DNA of 64,000 nt from Candidatus Tepidiaquacellales bacterium OLB4/UTCHB1 (GCA_002050165.1 MWSW01000007.1:1-64000), one strand, 5' to 3'; shown: positions 27,524 to 36,863, counted from the first letter of the stretch. Numbers and translations are program-made. Notes: generated by a model from the letters alone, not told the origin.

Positions 27524-29959
27524 TTGGATATACAGGGTCTAAATACAACCGAGGTTAAAGAGAGGATCTCAAAGGGATTAATTAACACCATTGGTAAAAC
27601 AAAAACGAAAACGATAAAAGATATTTTTATCGAGAATATTTTCTCCGTTTTTAATTACATCATCTTCTCAATAATAATTGCTATAGTTTATTTCTATTAT
27701 CGGTCGGGTGATATTAATTTACTTTTAGATTCATTCGGAGTATTTATGATTGCGTTTCTGAATACAGCGATAGCTATTGGTCAGGAAATAAAAGCTAAAC
27801 GAGCGCTTGATAAAGTCAGCCTGCTATTGAAAAAAAGTGTGAAAGTAATCCGGAACAGGAGTGAAACTACAATTGAACAGAATGAAATTGTACAGGACGA
27901 TATCATAGTAATTAAGCGTGGTGATCAAGTGGTAGTTGATGGTGAAGTAATTTCATCTAATCATTTGGAAATTGATGAATCGCTACTTACGGGTGAATCT
28001 ATTCCGATAATAAAAGGTAACGGTAACAAACTCCTCTCCGGAAGCTTTTGTATATCAGGGAACGGGTTTTATCGTGCTGAGAAAATTGGCGGAGAAAGTT
28101 ATGCGAATAAAATAACCGAACTTGCAAAGAAGTATAAGTTTATAGTAACTCCATTGCAAAGAAAACTTGACCGAATTGTGCAGGGTCTTTTTGCAATTGC
28201 GTTGTTTCTCGTTGTATTGGAAATATTTTTTGATGTAAATGCAAGTCTCGATAATACAAACTTCATAAGGAAACTGGCAACTATTCTTATTTCTCTGATA
28301 CCGCAAGGACTGGTGCTGATGGCCTCTGTTACATTTGCACTCGGAGTTTACAGAATCAGTAAAATCGGTGCAATTGTCCAGAAACTGAATGCTATTGAAT
28401 CATTTTCGAATGTTCAAATAGTTTGTATGGATAAAACCGGCACGCTGACAAAAAACCGGCTGGCAGTTGAAAAGCTGGTTGTCCTTAACGATATTCATTA
28501 TGAAAAGGCAAAATCTCTTCTTGGTACGTATGCAAAATATTCCTCAGATAAAAATGCAACAATCGAAGCAATTGAAAAATTTGACGGTGGCGGTTTTTTT
28601 GAAGTAATAGATGAGGTTCCCTTTAGCTCTGAAACAAAAATGAGCTTACTTAAAATCAGACAAAATGATAGCGAGAAAACATACATACTCGGCGGGTTCG
28701 ATGTTTTAGCTGATAAGATTGATGATAAGTTTAAAAGTAAAGCGCAAAATACATTCGATAACGAGGGATTGAGAGTTTTCAGGAATTTACTACTCGGCGA
28801 AATACAGGGGGGTAAAAGATTTGAGCGAGATAATAATAACATATTGGAGGGGATTTCAATTTTGCCGGTTTGTATCGTATCAATTTCTGATGAAATCCGG
28901 GATGATGTTTATGAAGCAATACAGTTGTTTGAGAAAAACGGAATCAGGTTTAAAGTCCTTTCAGGAGATAATATGCACGCTATTCAGGCGATTGTAAATA
29001 AAATTGGCTGGGAAGTTCAGGACAATCAGATGATTTCAGGTGAAGAACTTGATAGGCTTAGCCCGGATGAATACCGTCAGGCGGTAATTTCAAATCTTGT
29101 ATTTGCACGACTCAAACCCGAACATAAACTTAAAATCATAAAAATACTTCGGAGTGAAAAACTTTATACTGCAATGATTGGTGACGGCGTGAATGACCTG
29201 CCGGCTATCAAAGAAGCTGATTTAGGCATTGCCATGGAAGAAGGCTCACAGGTAACTAAGGAAATTGCAGATTTGGTATTGCTTAAAAATAAATTTTCGT
29301 TGCTTCCGGAAATTTTCAATGAGGGGAATAAAATTGTCAATACGATAAGTTCAATTGCCAAACTCTTCCTTACAAAAAATTTCCTCGTCATTTACCTGAG
29401 CTTGTTTTCCCTGTTCTTTTTACTGGAGTTTCCGTTAACACCAAGGCGGGTTGCTTTGATAAATATATTTACAATCGGATTACCATCTTTTATAATTGCC
29501 CTTAGAAATTTGAATACTGAAAAGAACCGGAAATTTCTTACGGAGCTGTTTTCACATGTTATGATATCAGCTCTGGTAATTGTTTTCGCCGGATATGCCG
29601 CCCTTTTAATTGCTCAGGGTTATTTTCAGGTTTCCGACAGGGATGCTAATATGATTATGCTTACCGTGATGATTTTAACCGCAGTATCGAATTATTATTC
29701 AGTTGCACTGACACAAAATAACCCAAACAATAACCTCTATCTGATTTACGGTTTGGTTATTATCAGCCTTTATATCGGGTTCGCAATTACCACATCACAA
29801 ATATTTTTTATCCGTTATGTGAAACAGTTTTATGAGATTACAAATCTGAATGTAAATTACTGGGTAATTTCGCTTTCAGTCGGGTTTATAAGTGCAAGTG
29901 CACTTTTTATAATACAGAAATTACGGAAGAGGTTCTTCGATCAATATGCAATGAAATGA
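27524..29959 (+). CDS. CtpE-like P-type cation-transporting ATPase
   Basis: An 811-residue P-type ATPase. The actuator motif is TGES (156-159), the phosphorylation site DKTGTLTK (Asp303) and the hinge GDGVNDLPAIKEAD. Membrane segments are visible near 42-60, 70-88, 220-240, 250-275 and in the C-terminal third (about six). Overall order and the GSQVTKEIADLVLL stretch resemble mycobacterial CtpE, a calcium-related transporter. The M4 motif reads PQGL (260-263) rather than PEGL, changing an ion-coordinating position. The TTG start lies 6 bases after pyrG, so cotranscription is likely. The ion cannot be fixed. Confidence 0.88.
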   Translation: MDIQGLNTTEVKERISKGLINTIGKTKTKTIKDIFIENIFSVFNYIIFSIIIAIVYFYYRSGDINLLLDSFGVFMIAFLNTAIAIGQEIKAKRALDKVSLLLKKSVKVIRNRSETTIEQNEIVQDDIIVIKRGDQVVVDGEVISSNHLEIDESLLTGESIPIIKGNGNKLLSGSFCISGNGFYRAEKIGGESYANKITELAKKYKFIVTPLQRKLDRIVQGLFAIALFLVVLEIFFDVNASLDNTNFIRKLATILISLIPQGLVLMASVTFALGVYRISKIGAIVQKLNAIESFSNVQIVCMDKTGTLTKNRLAVEKLVVLNDIHYEKAKSLLGTYAKYSSDKNATIEAIEKFDGGGFFEVIDEVPFSSETKMSLLKIRQNDSEKTYILGGFDVLADKIDDKFKSKAQNTFDNEGLRVFRNLLLGEIQGGKRFERDNNNILEGISILPVCIVSISDEIRDDVYEAIQLFEKNGIRFKVLSGDNMHAIQAIVNKIGWEVQDNQMISGEELDRLSPDEYRQAVISNLVFARLKPEHKLKIIKILRSEKLYTAMIGDGVNDLPAIKEADLGIAMEEGSQVTKEIADLVLLKNKFSLLPEIFNEGNKIVNTISSIAKLFLTKNFLVIYLSLFSLFFLLEFPLTPRRVALINIFTIGLPSFIIALRNLNTEKNRKFLTELFSHVMISALVIVFAGYAALLIAQGYFQVSDRDANMIMLTVMILTAVSNYYSVALTQNNPNNNLYLIYGLVIISLYIGFAITTSQIFFIRYVKQFYEITNLNVNYWVISLSVGFISASALFIIQKLRKRFFDQYAMK

Positions 29960-30042
29960 TTTTTCCACCATACAATTTCTGTTGATTTATTTGTGTGGAC
30001 TTAAGGATTGATAAACTTAACGACGTAAGAGTATATTTAAAT

Positions 30043-30080
30043 AAAAAAAGCCGGACATCGTTGCCCGGCTTTCTATTTTT
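30043..30080. terminator. Bidirectional intrinsic terminator between convergent genes
   Basis: AAAGCCGG at 30047-30054 pairs with CCGGCTTT at 30065-30072 around a 10-base loop. An A run lies on the left and a T-rich run on the right, so it can end transcription from the P-type ATPase gene and from the convergent T9SS protein gene. Confidence 0.85.
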
Positions 30081-30094
30081 TGAGGAGAGCAAAT

Positions 30095-32671
30095 TTATTT
30101 AATAAGCAACATTTTTTTCGTCAGGTTTATTCCTTCGCTAGTTGCAAGCCTGTAAATGTATAAACCTGATGCAAGTCCGGATCCATTAAAGGTAACTGAA
30201 TAATTTGCACCCGGCTTCATGGTTTTGTTAATCAACAGAGCTACTTCACGTCCGGTCATATCATATACTGTTAACGAAACGTGTGATTCAGTTGCAATAT
30301 CAAATGTGATTGTCGTCTGTGGGTTAAACGGATTTGGGAAATTCTGATTCAACTTGAAGTTCTCAATAGTTTCCGTTCCGTTACCCGTAATGTTTGTGGT
30401 TGAGTGTTCAAAGAAGATATCTTTTACGGCGTAATTGAACCCGGAAATATTCTGATTGTAATTCTTTTCGAGTTTGAACAAGACCATTTTAACATTTGAC
30501 CTGTCAATTGCCTGACCGTTAACTCTGAAATCTGATAATTGAATTTGTTGTTGTGACCAGCTGTTATCCAGATTTATATTGACAAACGGGTAAACGTAAA
30601 CACCGTTTTGTATAGCTTCAAGCTGGACAGTCATAACCCCTGTACCTTTGGTTTTGAATTGCAGATTTGAGTACTGGGAAAGGTCTTCATTTACAAACGC
30701 AGCATTCAGAGATCGTGCGATATACACAACATCACCGAGATTACCGCTCATGTTTATACCACCGGTGAAAGCGTAAGCTCCTGCAGGGTAGTGAAAGGTT
30801 CCGTAATTGCTGATGTATTCGAAATTGTTTATCGTGCTCAATGGTCCGGAATAGTTTCCAAACATTCCGCTACCTACGAAGATGGCATCGAGAAAACCCG
30901 ATGGTGAGGCAACCGAAATATTTGCTGATGAAAGGAGACCTATTGAAATTTCAGCTTCAGATACGTCAGGGGGTAAAGTCAGATTTGTGATTTGAGTTTC
31001 CTGCTGTGAATTTTGTTCACGCTTGAATTTTATGTTGACAGGAACAGAAACCGTTTGATTTGTATTGTTGCTGAATACCATCTTAATCTTACCGCTGTTG
31101 AGATACCTTGAAGAAATTACCCAGATATCGGGATTAATCAGGTCTTCCGATTGATAAGAGAGTGAGCTCAAAGCATCGAATTTGTCAAGTATTGATCCAA
31201 CAATTTTCTGAACCGCAAATTCGGTTAATCCCCAAACCTGAAAATTGTAAATGTTTGTTACGTTTTGTCCGGGATGGTAATCTTCAATAGCCCATTTATT
31301 ATCTACTATGTGGCCGTTTGGAGTTTCGTAGATACTGAAAGAAATTGCGTAATCGGTTTCATTATTAACCGGATTATTTAAATGTGCTATGTAAAATTCT
31401 CTATTATTCACATAGGTGATTTTCAGCTCGTCAAGTTCAGAGAGCCCGAATCTGTCGCACACGCTCTTTGAATGGCTGTAAATCTCGGGTGCATTGGTAG
31501 TAGTTGAGAAAACAACACCGACCCGGTTACCGTTCTTTAAGTAATCAACAGCGTAAGCTGAAGTGGCGTTTGAAATACCGAGAATATCAAACGGAGTTGT
31601 TTCGGTTGCAACTGAATTGTATGGTCCTTCATTAGGTACAACGCTCTGAAGTTCAAACATCGGAGCAAAGAGGAAATCCTGATTGGCGACGAGCTTAGAA
31701 GTTTCACCATTGGAGATTTTAAGGTGCCGTAACATCATTGCTTCTGCCATATCGTAAGTTGATTCAATTCCGCCGTTACCACCGCTACTTGTTGAATCCC
31801 ATGTTAATTCAAGACAGTCAATCAAATTTCCATTTACCGGTTTTGCAAGTGCAATTTTTTGTTTGGTTAGCGGAGAGGAAATGTGGATGTAATGTCTGCC
31901 CGGGGAAATTATTGTATATGCGGTTACAGATAACATCGTAGTAAGTCCAGTCCCTTTTGTTACTACTATATTCGGAGTGAAACCATTGACGTCTGAAGTT
32001 AACACTGAACTGCTTAGTGTACCATCGGAAATTGATAGGTTAACCTGAACACCGGATAAAGGGTTACCCAACTCATCAGAAACTTTAACTTTTATAGTGT
32101 CGGCTATAGCAGGATCGGACAAGATGCTTACAGGAATTATTTTCAGTGTATGTACAGGTACAAAAGTACCACCGTTAAGGTTTGCATCTGAAATAATTTC
32201 AAGTGCTCTGTCCCTGACCGGGTTATTATTCTGTAATGAAGTTACATCAAGATTATCCGAAAAATGCCAGATAGCAAACTGGACGGCTGCCGCTTCATTG
32301 GAATCAAGTGGTAACCTTCCTGTGTAACTTGTTTTGTTCGGGAAGTAATTTAACAGTATATAATTTATTTTTGGCTTTACATAAGCTGAATCCGAATAGT
32401 CTTCATTAAAACCGAGAGCATTCCTAATATCCACACAATAAAATGCCGTGTAGTTTCCGTCAACTTTACCATCAAAGGTGCCTGCATACGGAACGTAGAG
32501 TAAATTCGGGGGATTATAAGGATCCACTACCTTCATGTTTCTGGAACCATCTTTCAGGCCAAAAACTTTTCCTACACTAATCCCCTCACAACTGTTCGCT
32601 TCTGCTTTTCCGGCTACGATGAAGATTAGAAGTAACCCGGTAATCGTTATGAGTTTATATATTTTAAACAT
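30095..32671 (-). CDS. Secreted protein with predicted thioester domain, Ig-like domain and T9SS sorting domain
   Basis: An 858-residue protein with a signal peptide (about 1-25). Residues about 28-165 resemble the thioester (TQXA-type) domain of Gram-positive surface adhesins: Cys79 in AFYCVD and Gln131 in AVQFAIW are placed to form an internal Cys-Gln thioester. A Big_1-type Ig-like domain follows (about 180-262, SDELGNPLSGVQVNL), then long beta-rich regions, a carbohydrate-binding-like stretch (about 690-760) and a T9SS domain (NFPNPFNP). A thioester would let it attach covalently to amines on host, polymer or neighbour cells. Such domains are well described in Actinobacteria and Firmicutes; here the cargo goes out by T9SS. 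Confidence 0.82.
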   Translation of the reverse strand: MFKIYKLITITGLLLIFIVAGKAEANSCEGISVGKVFGLKDGSRNMKVVDPYNPPNLLYVPYAGTFDGKVDGNYTAFYCVDIRNALGFNEDYSDSAYVKPKINYILLNYFPNKTSYTGRLPLDSNEAAAVQFAIWHFSDNLDVTSLQNNNPVRDRALEIISDANLNGGTFVPVHTLKIIPVSILSDPAIADTIKVKVSDELGNPLSGVQVNLSISDGTLSSSVLTSDVNGFTPNIVVTKGTGLTTMLSVTAYTIISPGRHYIHISSPLTKQKIALAKPVNGNLIDCLELTWDSTSSGGNGGIESTYDMAEAMMLRHLKISNGETSKLVANQDFLFAPMFELQSVVPNEGPYNSVATETTPFDILGISNATSAYAVDYLKNGNRVGVVFSTTTNAPEIYSHSKSVCDRFGLSELDELKITYVNNREFYIAHLNNPVNNETDYAISFSIYETPNGHIVDNKWAIEDYHPGQNVTNIYNFQVWGLTEFAVQKIVGSILDKFDALSSLSYQSEDLINPDIWVISSRYLNSGKIKMVFSNNTNQTVSVPVNIKFKREQNSQQETQITNLTLPPDVSEAEISIGLLSSANISVASPSGFLDAIFVGSGMFGNYSGPLSTINNFEYISNYGTFHYPAGAYAFTGGINMSGNLGDVVYIARSLNAAFVNEDLSQYSNLQFKTKGTGVMTVQLEAIQNGVYVYPFVNINLDNSWSQQQIQLSDFRVNGQAIDRSNVKMVLFKLEKNYNQNISGFNYAVKDIFFEHSTTNITGNGTETIENFKLNQNFPNPFNPQTTITFDIATESHVSLTVYDMTGREVALLINKTMKPGANYSVTFNGSGLASGLYIYRLATSEGINLTKKMLLIK

Positions 32672-32991
32672 GATTCTTTGTTTTCTTTACATAATTAAAG
32701 ACAAAAACCATGCCATGATTTTGGGGTGAACAGTAAAAGTTCTGCCAGAGGTAGATTATAAATAATTGTTTGAACATGATTTGCATTAAGGTGGTTTGTT
32801 GTCTTGTCATGCTTAGGTGAGAGAAACAATTTTAGCGGTTTCGTCCAAATTTGGAAAAATATAGTCTGACCGTTACAGTTTCATTTTTTACCGCAATTTC
32901 TCAAAAGTTAATTTAATATATATTTCAATTTGAATAGCTCCGGATGAGACGGTAGTTCCTTGAAGAAATTAATATTATATAGTGAACGACA

Positions 32992-33080
32992 CAAAAATCT
33001 GATTGCTGTCCAAAACGTTTTGGGATAGCCAAGAAAGATTAATATCTAATCTGTTTTGGACGGATGTGCAAAAATCTGAT
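32992..33080. repeat. Composite direct and inverted repeat element upstream of rpmE
   Basis: The 12-base word CAAAAATCTGAT occurs at 32992-33003 and again at 33069-33080. Between them GTCCAAAAC (33008-33016) is inverted as GTTTTGGAC (33053-33061), AGATTA (33036-33041) is inverted as TAATCT (33047-33052), and CCAAAACGTTTTGG (33010-33023) is a perfect 14-base palindrome. The right-hand 15 bases 33047-33061 can thus pair with both left segments. It lies just upstream of the predicted rpmE promoter. Confidence 0.65.
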
Positions 33081-33100
33081 AATAGAGGTCAATTCAATCC

Positions 33101-33131
33101 TTGAAAAAAAACTGTATATTAATTATGTTTA
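33101..33131 (+). promoter_or_regulatory. Bacteroidota-type promoter of rpmE
   Basis: TTG at 33101-33103, a spacer of exactly 20 bases, then TATGTTTA at 33124-33131 (seven of eight positions of TAnnTTTG). Transcription would start near 33135-33138, about 17 bases before the rpmE ATG. Confidence 0.6.
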
Positions 33132-33153
33132 GAGTTCTTAATTTTAAGGAAAT

Positions 33154-33420
33154 ATGAAAAAGAATATACATCCCAACTATCGACCGGTCGTGTTCAAGGA
33201 TTTATCGAGCGATTTTGCATTTCTAACACGGTCAACAGTTGAAACAAAAGAAACCATCAAGTGGGAAGACGGAAAAGAGTATCCGTTATATAAGATAGAG
33301 ATTTCAAGCGCGTCACATCCGTTTTATACCGGTGAACAAAAAATTATTGATTCTGCCGGAAGGGTTGACAAATTCAGGAAAAAGTATGCGAACCTCAACC
33401 TTAAGAAGAAAGAGGCATAA
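33154..33420 (+). CDS. rpmE: Ribosomal protein L31, type B (zinc-free)
   Basis: An 88-residue L31. The start [14 protein letters not shown] and the motif SASHPFYTG are typical of type B L31. It contains no cysteine, so it lacks the zinc ribbon of type A L31. An AAGGA-like sequence sits about 5 bases before the ATG. A strong terminator follows directly. Confidence 0.95.
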   Translation: MKKNIHPNYRPVVFKDLSSDFAFLTRSTVETKETIKWEDGKEYPLYKIEISSASHPFYTGEQKIIDSAGRVDKFRKKYANLNLKKKEA

Positions 33421-33445
33421 AATCTGTTTCGAAAAAATGAATTTT

Positions 33446-33474
33446 AACCGTTGCCTCCGGGTAACGGTTTTTTT
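33446..33474 (+). terminator. Intrinsic terminator after rpmE
   Basis: AACCGTT at 33446-33452 pairs with AACGGTT at 33463-33469, extended inward by three more pairs around a TCCG loop, then a run of seven T. Only 19 bases separate the stem from the next start codon. Confidence 0.85.
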
Positions 33475-33488
33475 GTTTAATATAATAA

Positions 33489-34715
33489 ATGAACATTAAC
33501 CGGATTATTATTACAGAACCACAGGAAACGGAATTATATTTTCCGTTGAACCTGTTGCGTCCGGTTTTCGATGTGAAATTCGGAATGTTCACGTTTCGCA
33601 GTTTAACTGAACTTCTTAGTGGTAGAATCATAGATGACCTGCTTTGTGATGAAAGGTTTTACGGTGTTTTAAACGAATCCGGTAACAACCTTAAAATTAA
33701 TCGCGATGTTTCAGGTGGAGGTTTGGTTTTGGTCTCAAATCACTATCCGGAAAAGCAACTTTTAGATTTTATTTTTTCCAATACAGGTAAAGCGATTTAT
33801 AAGAATGGTAAATTGATTGCGTTTCATGCGACCGATGTAATCTCTGACGTAAATAAGTTGTACACAAGCGCGGAGGAAATGGAAAAAACTGAGTATCCGG
33901 GCGAAGTTCAATTTTTTAATTCATCCTGGGATGCAGTAAAAATATTTAAACAAAATTTCACAACACAAATAGGATTGAAGGGTGTTAATGAAACTATTGC
34001 AAAACCCGAAGGAATACATCAAATCAATCCTGAAAATATATCCATTTCGCAGGATTCCGTAGTAATGCCCGGATCGGTTTTAGATGCATCAGCCGGCAAA
34101 GTAATAGTGGAAGCATCAGCTTTAATCGAACCATACGTTTATATCAAGGGTCCTGCTTATATAGGTAAAAATGTTACTATAAAAACCGGTACAAAAATTT
34201 ATGGTCCTGTTTACATCGGTTACTTTTCAAAAGTTTCAGGTGAAATATCATCGAGTATATTTCATTCATTAGTAAATAAACAACACGACGGTTTTACCGG
34301 CGATTCATATTTTTGTCCGTTCGTAAATCTTGGAGCTGATACGGTTACAAGCAACCTGAAAAATAATTATTCATATATTCGTGTTAAAATCCGTGAAGCT
34401 GAATTTAATTCCGGTATGCAATTTCTCGGTAGCCTGATAGGCGACCACAGCAAGACATCAATTAATACGATGCTCAATACCGGAAGCATTGTTGGCGCTT
34501 TTGCAAATATTTTCGGTGCGGGATTTCATCCGAAGTTCATTAATTCGTTTACCTGGAACGAATCAGGTAGCCTGCCGGAACTTTACGATTTTGAAAAAGC
34601 CATGATAACAACAAAAGCTGCAATGTCAAGAAGACAAACTGAGATGTCTGATAAATACATGGAACTTTGCAAAATGTTGTATGACCAAACTTCTCTGGCT
34701 ATGAAGTTGAATTGA
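33489..34715 (+). CDS. GlmU-like sugar nucleotidyltransferase/left-handed beta-helix protein
   Basis: A 408-residue protein. Residues about 1-180 resemble the shortened nucleotidyltransferase-like domain typical of a Bacteroidota-specific GlmU family, but the classic GxGxRM pyrophosphorylase loop is not visible. Residues about 185-390 form a left-handed beta-helix of hexapeptide repeats (IEPYVYIKGPAYIGKNVTI, GPVYIGYFSKV). Both parts together suggest sugar-nucleotide synthesis or acyl transfer for the cell envelope. Start ATG lies 19 bases after the rpmE terminator stem. Confidence 0.8.
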   Translation: MNINRIIITEPQETELYFPLNLLRPVFDVKFGMFTFRSLTELLSGRIIDDLLCDERFYGVLNESGNNLKINRDVSGGGLVLVSNHYPEKQLLDFIFSNTGKAIYKNGKLIAFHATDVISDVNKLYTSAEEMEKTEYPGEVQFFNSSWDAVKIFKQNFTTQIGLKGVNETIAKPEGIHQINPENISISQDSVVMPGSVLDASAGKVIVEASALIEPYVYIKGPAYIGKNVTIKTGTKIYGPVYIGYFSKVSGEISSSIFHSLVNKQHDGFTGDSYFCPFVNLGADTVTSNLKNNYSYIRVKIREAEFNSGMQFLGSLIGDHSKTSINTMLNTGSIVGAFANIFGAGFHPKFINSFTWNESGSLPELYDFEKAMITTKAAMSRRQTEMSDKYMELCKMLYDQTSLAMKLN

Positions 34716-34742
34716 ATCAGTTCAATACAATAAGTAACTTTG
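34712..34742 (+). promoter_or_regulatory. Promoter of tRNA-Val
   Basis: TTG at 34712-34714 (overlapping the preceding stop codon), a 20-base spacer, then TAACTTTG at 34735-34742, a full match to TAnnTTTG. The mature tRNA begins 9 bases further on. Confidence 0.75.
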
Positions 34743-34751
34743 CATCTCTTA

Positions 34752-34828
34752 GGGCGGTTAGCTCAGTTGGTTAGAGCGCTACGTTGACATCGTAGAGGTC
34801 ATTGGTTCGAATCCATTACCGCCCACCA
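34752..34828 (+). tRNA. tRNA-Val (anticodon GAC)
   Basis: Acceptor stem GGGCGGT pairs with ACCGCCC, the D arm reads GCTCAGTTGGTTAGAGC, the anticodon stem CTACG/CGTAG encloses TTGACAT (anticodon GAC), and the T arm contains GGTTCGAATCC. The 3' CCA is encoded. Length is 77 bases. Confidence 0.96.
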
Positions 34829-34834
34829 GAAAGT

Positions 34835-34862
34835 GCAAGCGGAGTTTCAGCTTGCTTTTTTT
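34835..34862 (+). terminator. Intrinsic terminator of tRNA-Val
   Basis: GCAAGC at 34835-34840 pairs with GCTTGC at 34850-34855 around a 9-base loop and is followed by seven T. It lies between the tRNA and thrS and argues against a thrS start upstream of it. Confidence 0.8.
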
Positions 34863-34880
34863 ATTGATAAAAAAATTAAT

Positions 34881-36845
34881 TTGCCAAATAAGATTAAAAT
34901 AAAATTCCCGGACGGTGCAATTAAGGAGTTTGACTCCGGGGTTTCATCTTTTCAGATCGCGGAATCTATTAGTCCGAGATTCGCCGATGAAGTTTTGGTG
35001 GCGGAAATAAACGGGAATATGAAAGATCTATCAGCTCCGGTTAGTGAAGATGCAGAAATAAAGTTCCATAAGTTTGATAGTGAAAAAGGAAAGGAAGTAT
35101 ACTGGCATACGACGTCTCACATGATGGCTCAGGCAATCGAAGAACTTTTCCCCGGTGCAAAGTTTGGAGTCGGTCCTCCTATTGAAAACGGGTTTTATTA
35201 TGATATTGATTCGGAACATAAATTCTCGGATAAAGAACTTGAAATGATTGAAACCCGGATTCATGAAATTGCTGAACGGGATTTGAAACCTGTAAGGGAA
35301 GAGATTCCGCGGTTAGCAGCGATTGAATACTTTAAAACAAAACGGGTTGACCCTTATAAAGTAGAAATCCTCGAAGATATTGCAAAAGACCAGGACGTGG
35401 TATCACTTTATCATCAAGGAGAGTTTACCGATCTTTGCAGAGGTCCACATTTACCATCAACCGGAAAGGTGAAAAGTGTAAAATTGCTTTCTGTATCCGG
35501 TAGCTATTGGAGGGGAGATGAGAAGAGGAAAATTCTTCAAAGAATTTACGGTATATCATTTCCTAAGAAAAAACTTCTGGACGAATATATTAAGCGTCTG
35601 GAGGAAGCAAAAAAACGGGATCATAGAAAACTCGGTCAGGAGCTTGAACTATTCTTGATTTCTCAAAAAGTCGGAGGGGGTCTTCCGCTCTGGCTCCCCA
35701 ATGGTGCAATTGTCAGGAATGAACTTGAAAAATTTCTAAAGGAAGAACAAATCAAACGCGGATATGAGCCGGTTTATACTCCACATATTGCAAAGATAGA
35801 CCTTTATAAACAATCGGGACATTACCCATACTATAAAGATTCACAGTATCCGCCGATTGATTTCGTTGACGAAACTGGAAAAGTTGAACAATATCTTCTG
35901 AAACCTATGAACTGCCCGCATCACCATCAGATTTATTTAAGTAAACCGCGTAGTTATCGGGATCTACCGGTAAGACTTGCAGAATTCGGAACTGTATACA
36001 GATACGAACAATCAGGTGAACTGAACGGGTTGATTAGAGTTCGTGGTTTTACACAGGATGACTCGCATATATACTGCAGGCACGATCAATTACTTGATGA
36101 AATTTGTAACGTAATTGAGCTTAACCGTTTAGTATTCGATACATTCGGATTCTCCGAGGTCAGGACAAGGTTGAGTTTCAGAGACAAACAGAACAAGGAA
36201 AAATACGGTGGTGAAGATACACTTTGGGATGAAGCCGAAAAAAATATCCGGGATGCTGCCGATAAAATGAAGATTAATTATTTCATCGGTTTGGGAGAAG
36301 CAAGTTTTTATGGACCGAAACTTGATTTCATGGTAAAAGATGCAATTGGCAGAGAGTGGCAACTTGGCACAGTTCAGGTTGATTACGTCATGCCTGAGAG
36401 ATTTGATCTTAACTATGTTGGCACAGACGGACAAAAGCACAGGCCGGTTATAATTCACCGGGCGCCATTTGGTTCAATGGAAAGGTTCATCGGTATCCTT
36501 ATTGAAAATTTTACAGGATATTTTCCCCTTTGGTTAGCACCGGTGCAGGTTATAGTACTGCCGGTTTCTGAAAATAGCCTCGATTATGCAACAAAGGTAT
36601 ATGCGGAACTTGAGCATTCCGGATTTCGAGCTAAACTTGATGACAGAAGCGAAAAAATAGGATACAAAATACGGGATGCTGAGACTAAAAAAGTTCCGTT
36701 TATGGTCATCGTCGGCGATAAAGAAAAGTTGAACAAATCAATCTCCGTCAGAAAACATAAAGATGGGGATCTTGGTTCTTTTGAATTGAATGAGTTTATT
36801 GAAAAAATTAAATTAGATGTTTTGAATAAAACAATTTATTTATAA
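34881..36845 (+). CDS. thrS: Threonyl-tRNA synthetase
   Basis: A 654-residue class II synthetase. An N-terminal TGS domain (IKIKFPDGAIKEF), an editing domain with HTTSHMMAQA and the zinc ligands in FTDLCRGPHLP, a catalytic core with MNCPHHHQIY and the motif 3 HRAPFGSMERF, and a C-terminal anticodon-binding domain are visible. I place the start at TTG 34881, giving the usual N-terminus; a GTG 16 codons upstream would run through the tRNA terminator. It heads the conserved thrS-infC-rpmI-rplT-pheS order. Confidence 0.95.
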   Translation: MPNKIKIKFPDGAIKEFDSGVSSFQIAESISPRFADEVLVAEINGNMKDLSAPVSEDAEIKFHKFDSEKGKEVYWHTTSHMMAQAIEELFPGAKFGVGPPIENGFYYDIDSEHKFSDKELEMIETRIHEIAERDLKPVREEIPRLAAIEYFKTKRVDPYKVEILEDIAKDQDVVSLYHQGEFTDLCRGPHLPSTGKVKSVKLLSVSGSYWRGDEKRKILQRIYGISFPKKKLLDEYIKRLEEAKKRDHRKLGQELELFLISQKVGGGLPLWLPNGAIVRNELEKFLKEEQIKRGYEPVYTPHIAKIDLYKQSGHYPYYKDSQYPPIDFVDETGKVEQYLLKPMNCPHHHQIYLSKPRSYRDLPVRLAEFGTVYRYEQSGELNGLIRVRGFTQDDSHIYCRHDQLLDEICNVIELNRLVFDTFGFSEVRTRLSFRDKQNKEKYGGEDTLWDEAEKNIRDAADKMKINYFIGLGEASFYGPKLDFMVKDAIGREWQLGTVQVDYVMPERFDLNYVGTDGQKHRPVIIHRAPFGSMERFIGILIENFTGYFPLWLAPVQVIVLPVSENSLDYATKVYAELEHSGFRAKLDDRSEKIGYKIRDAETKKVPFMVIVGDKEKLNKSISVRKHKDGDLGSFELNEFIEKIKLDVLNKTIYL

Positions 36846-36863
36846 AACTAACGATTAAATTTT

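Larger units (their letters stand above)
32672..33153. other. Intergenic region with composite repeats upstream of rpmE
   Basis: 482 bases without a gene between divergent genes. The left half is unremarkable. The right half holds a cluster of direct and inverted repeats (32992-33080) and the rpmE promoter (33101-33131), both listed separately. Confidence 0.6.
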
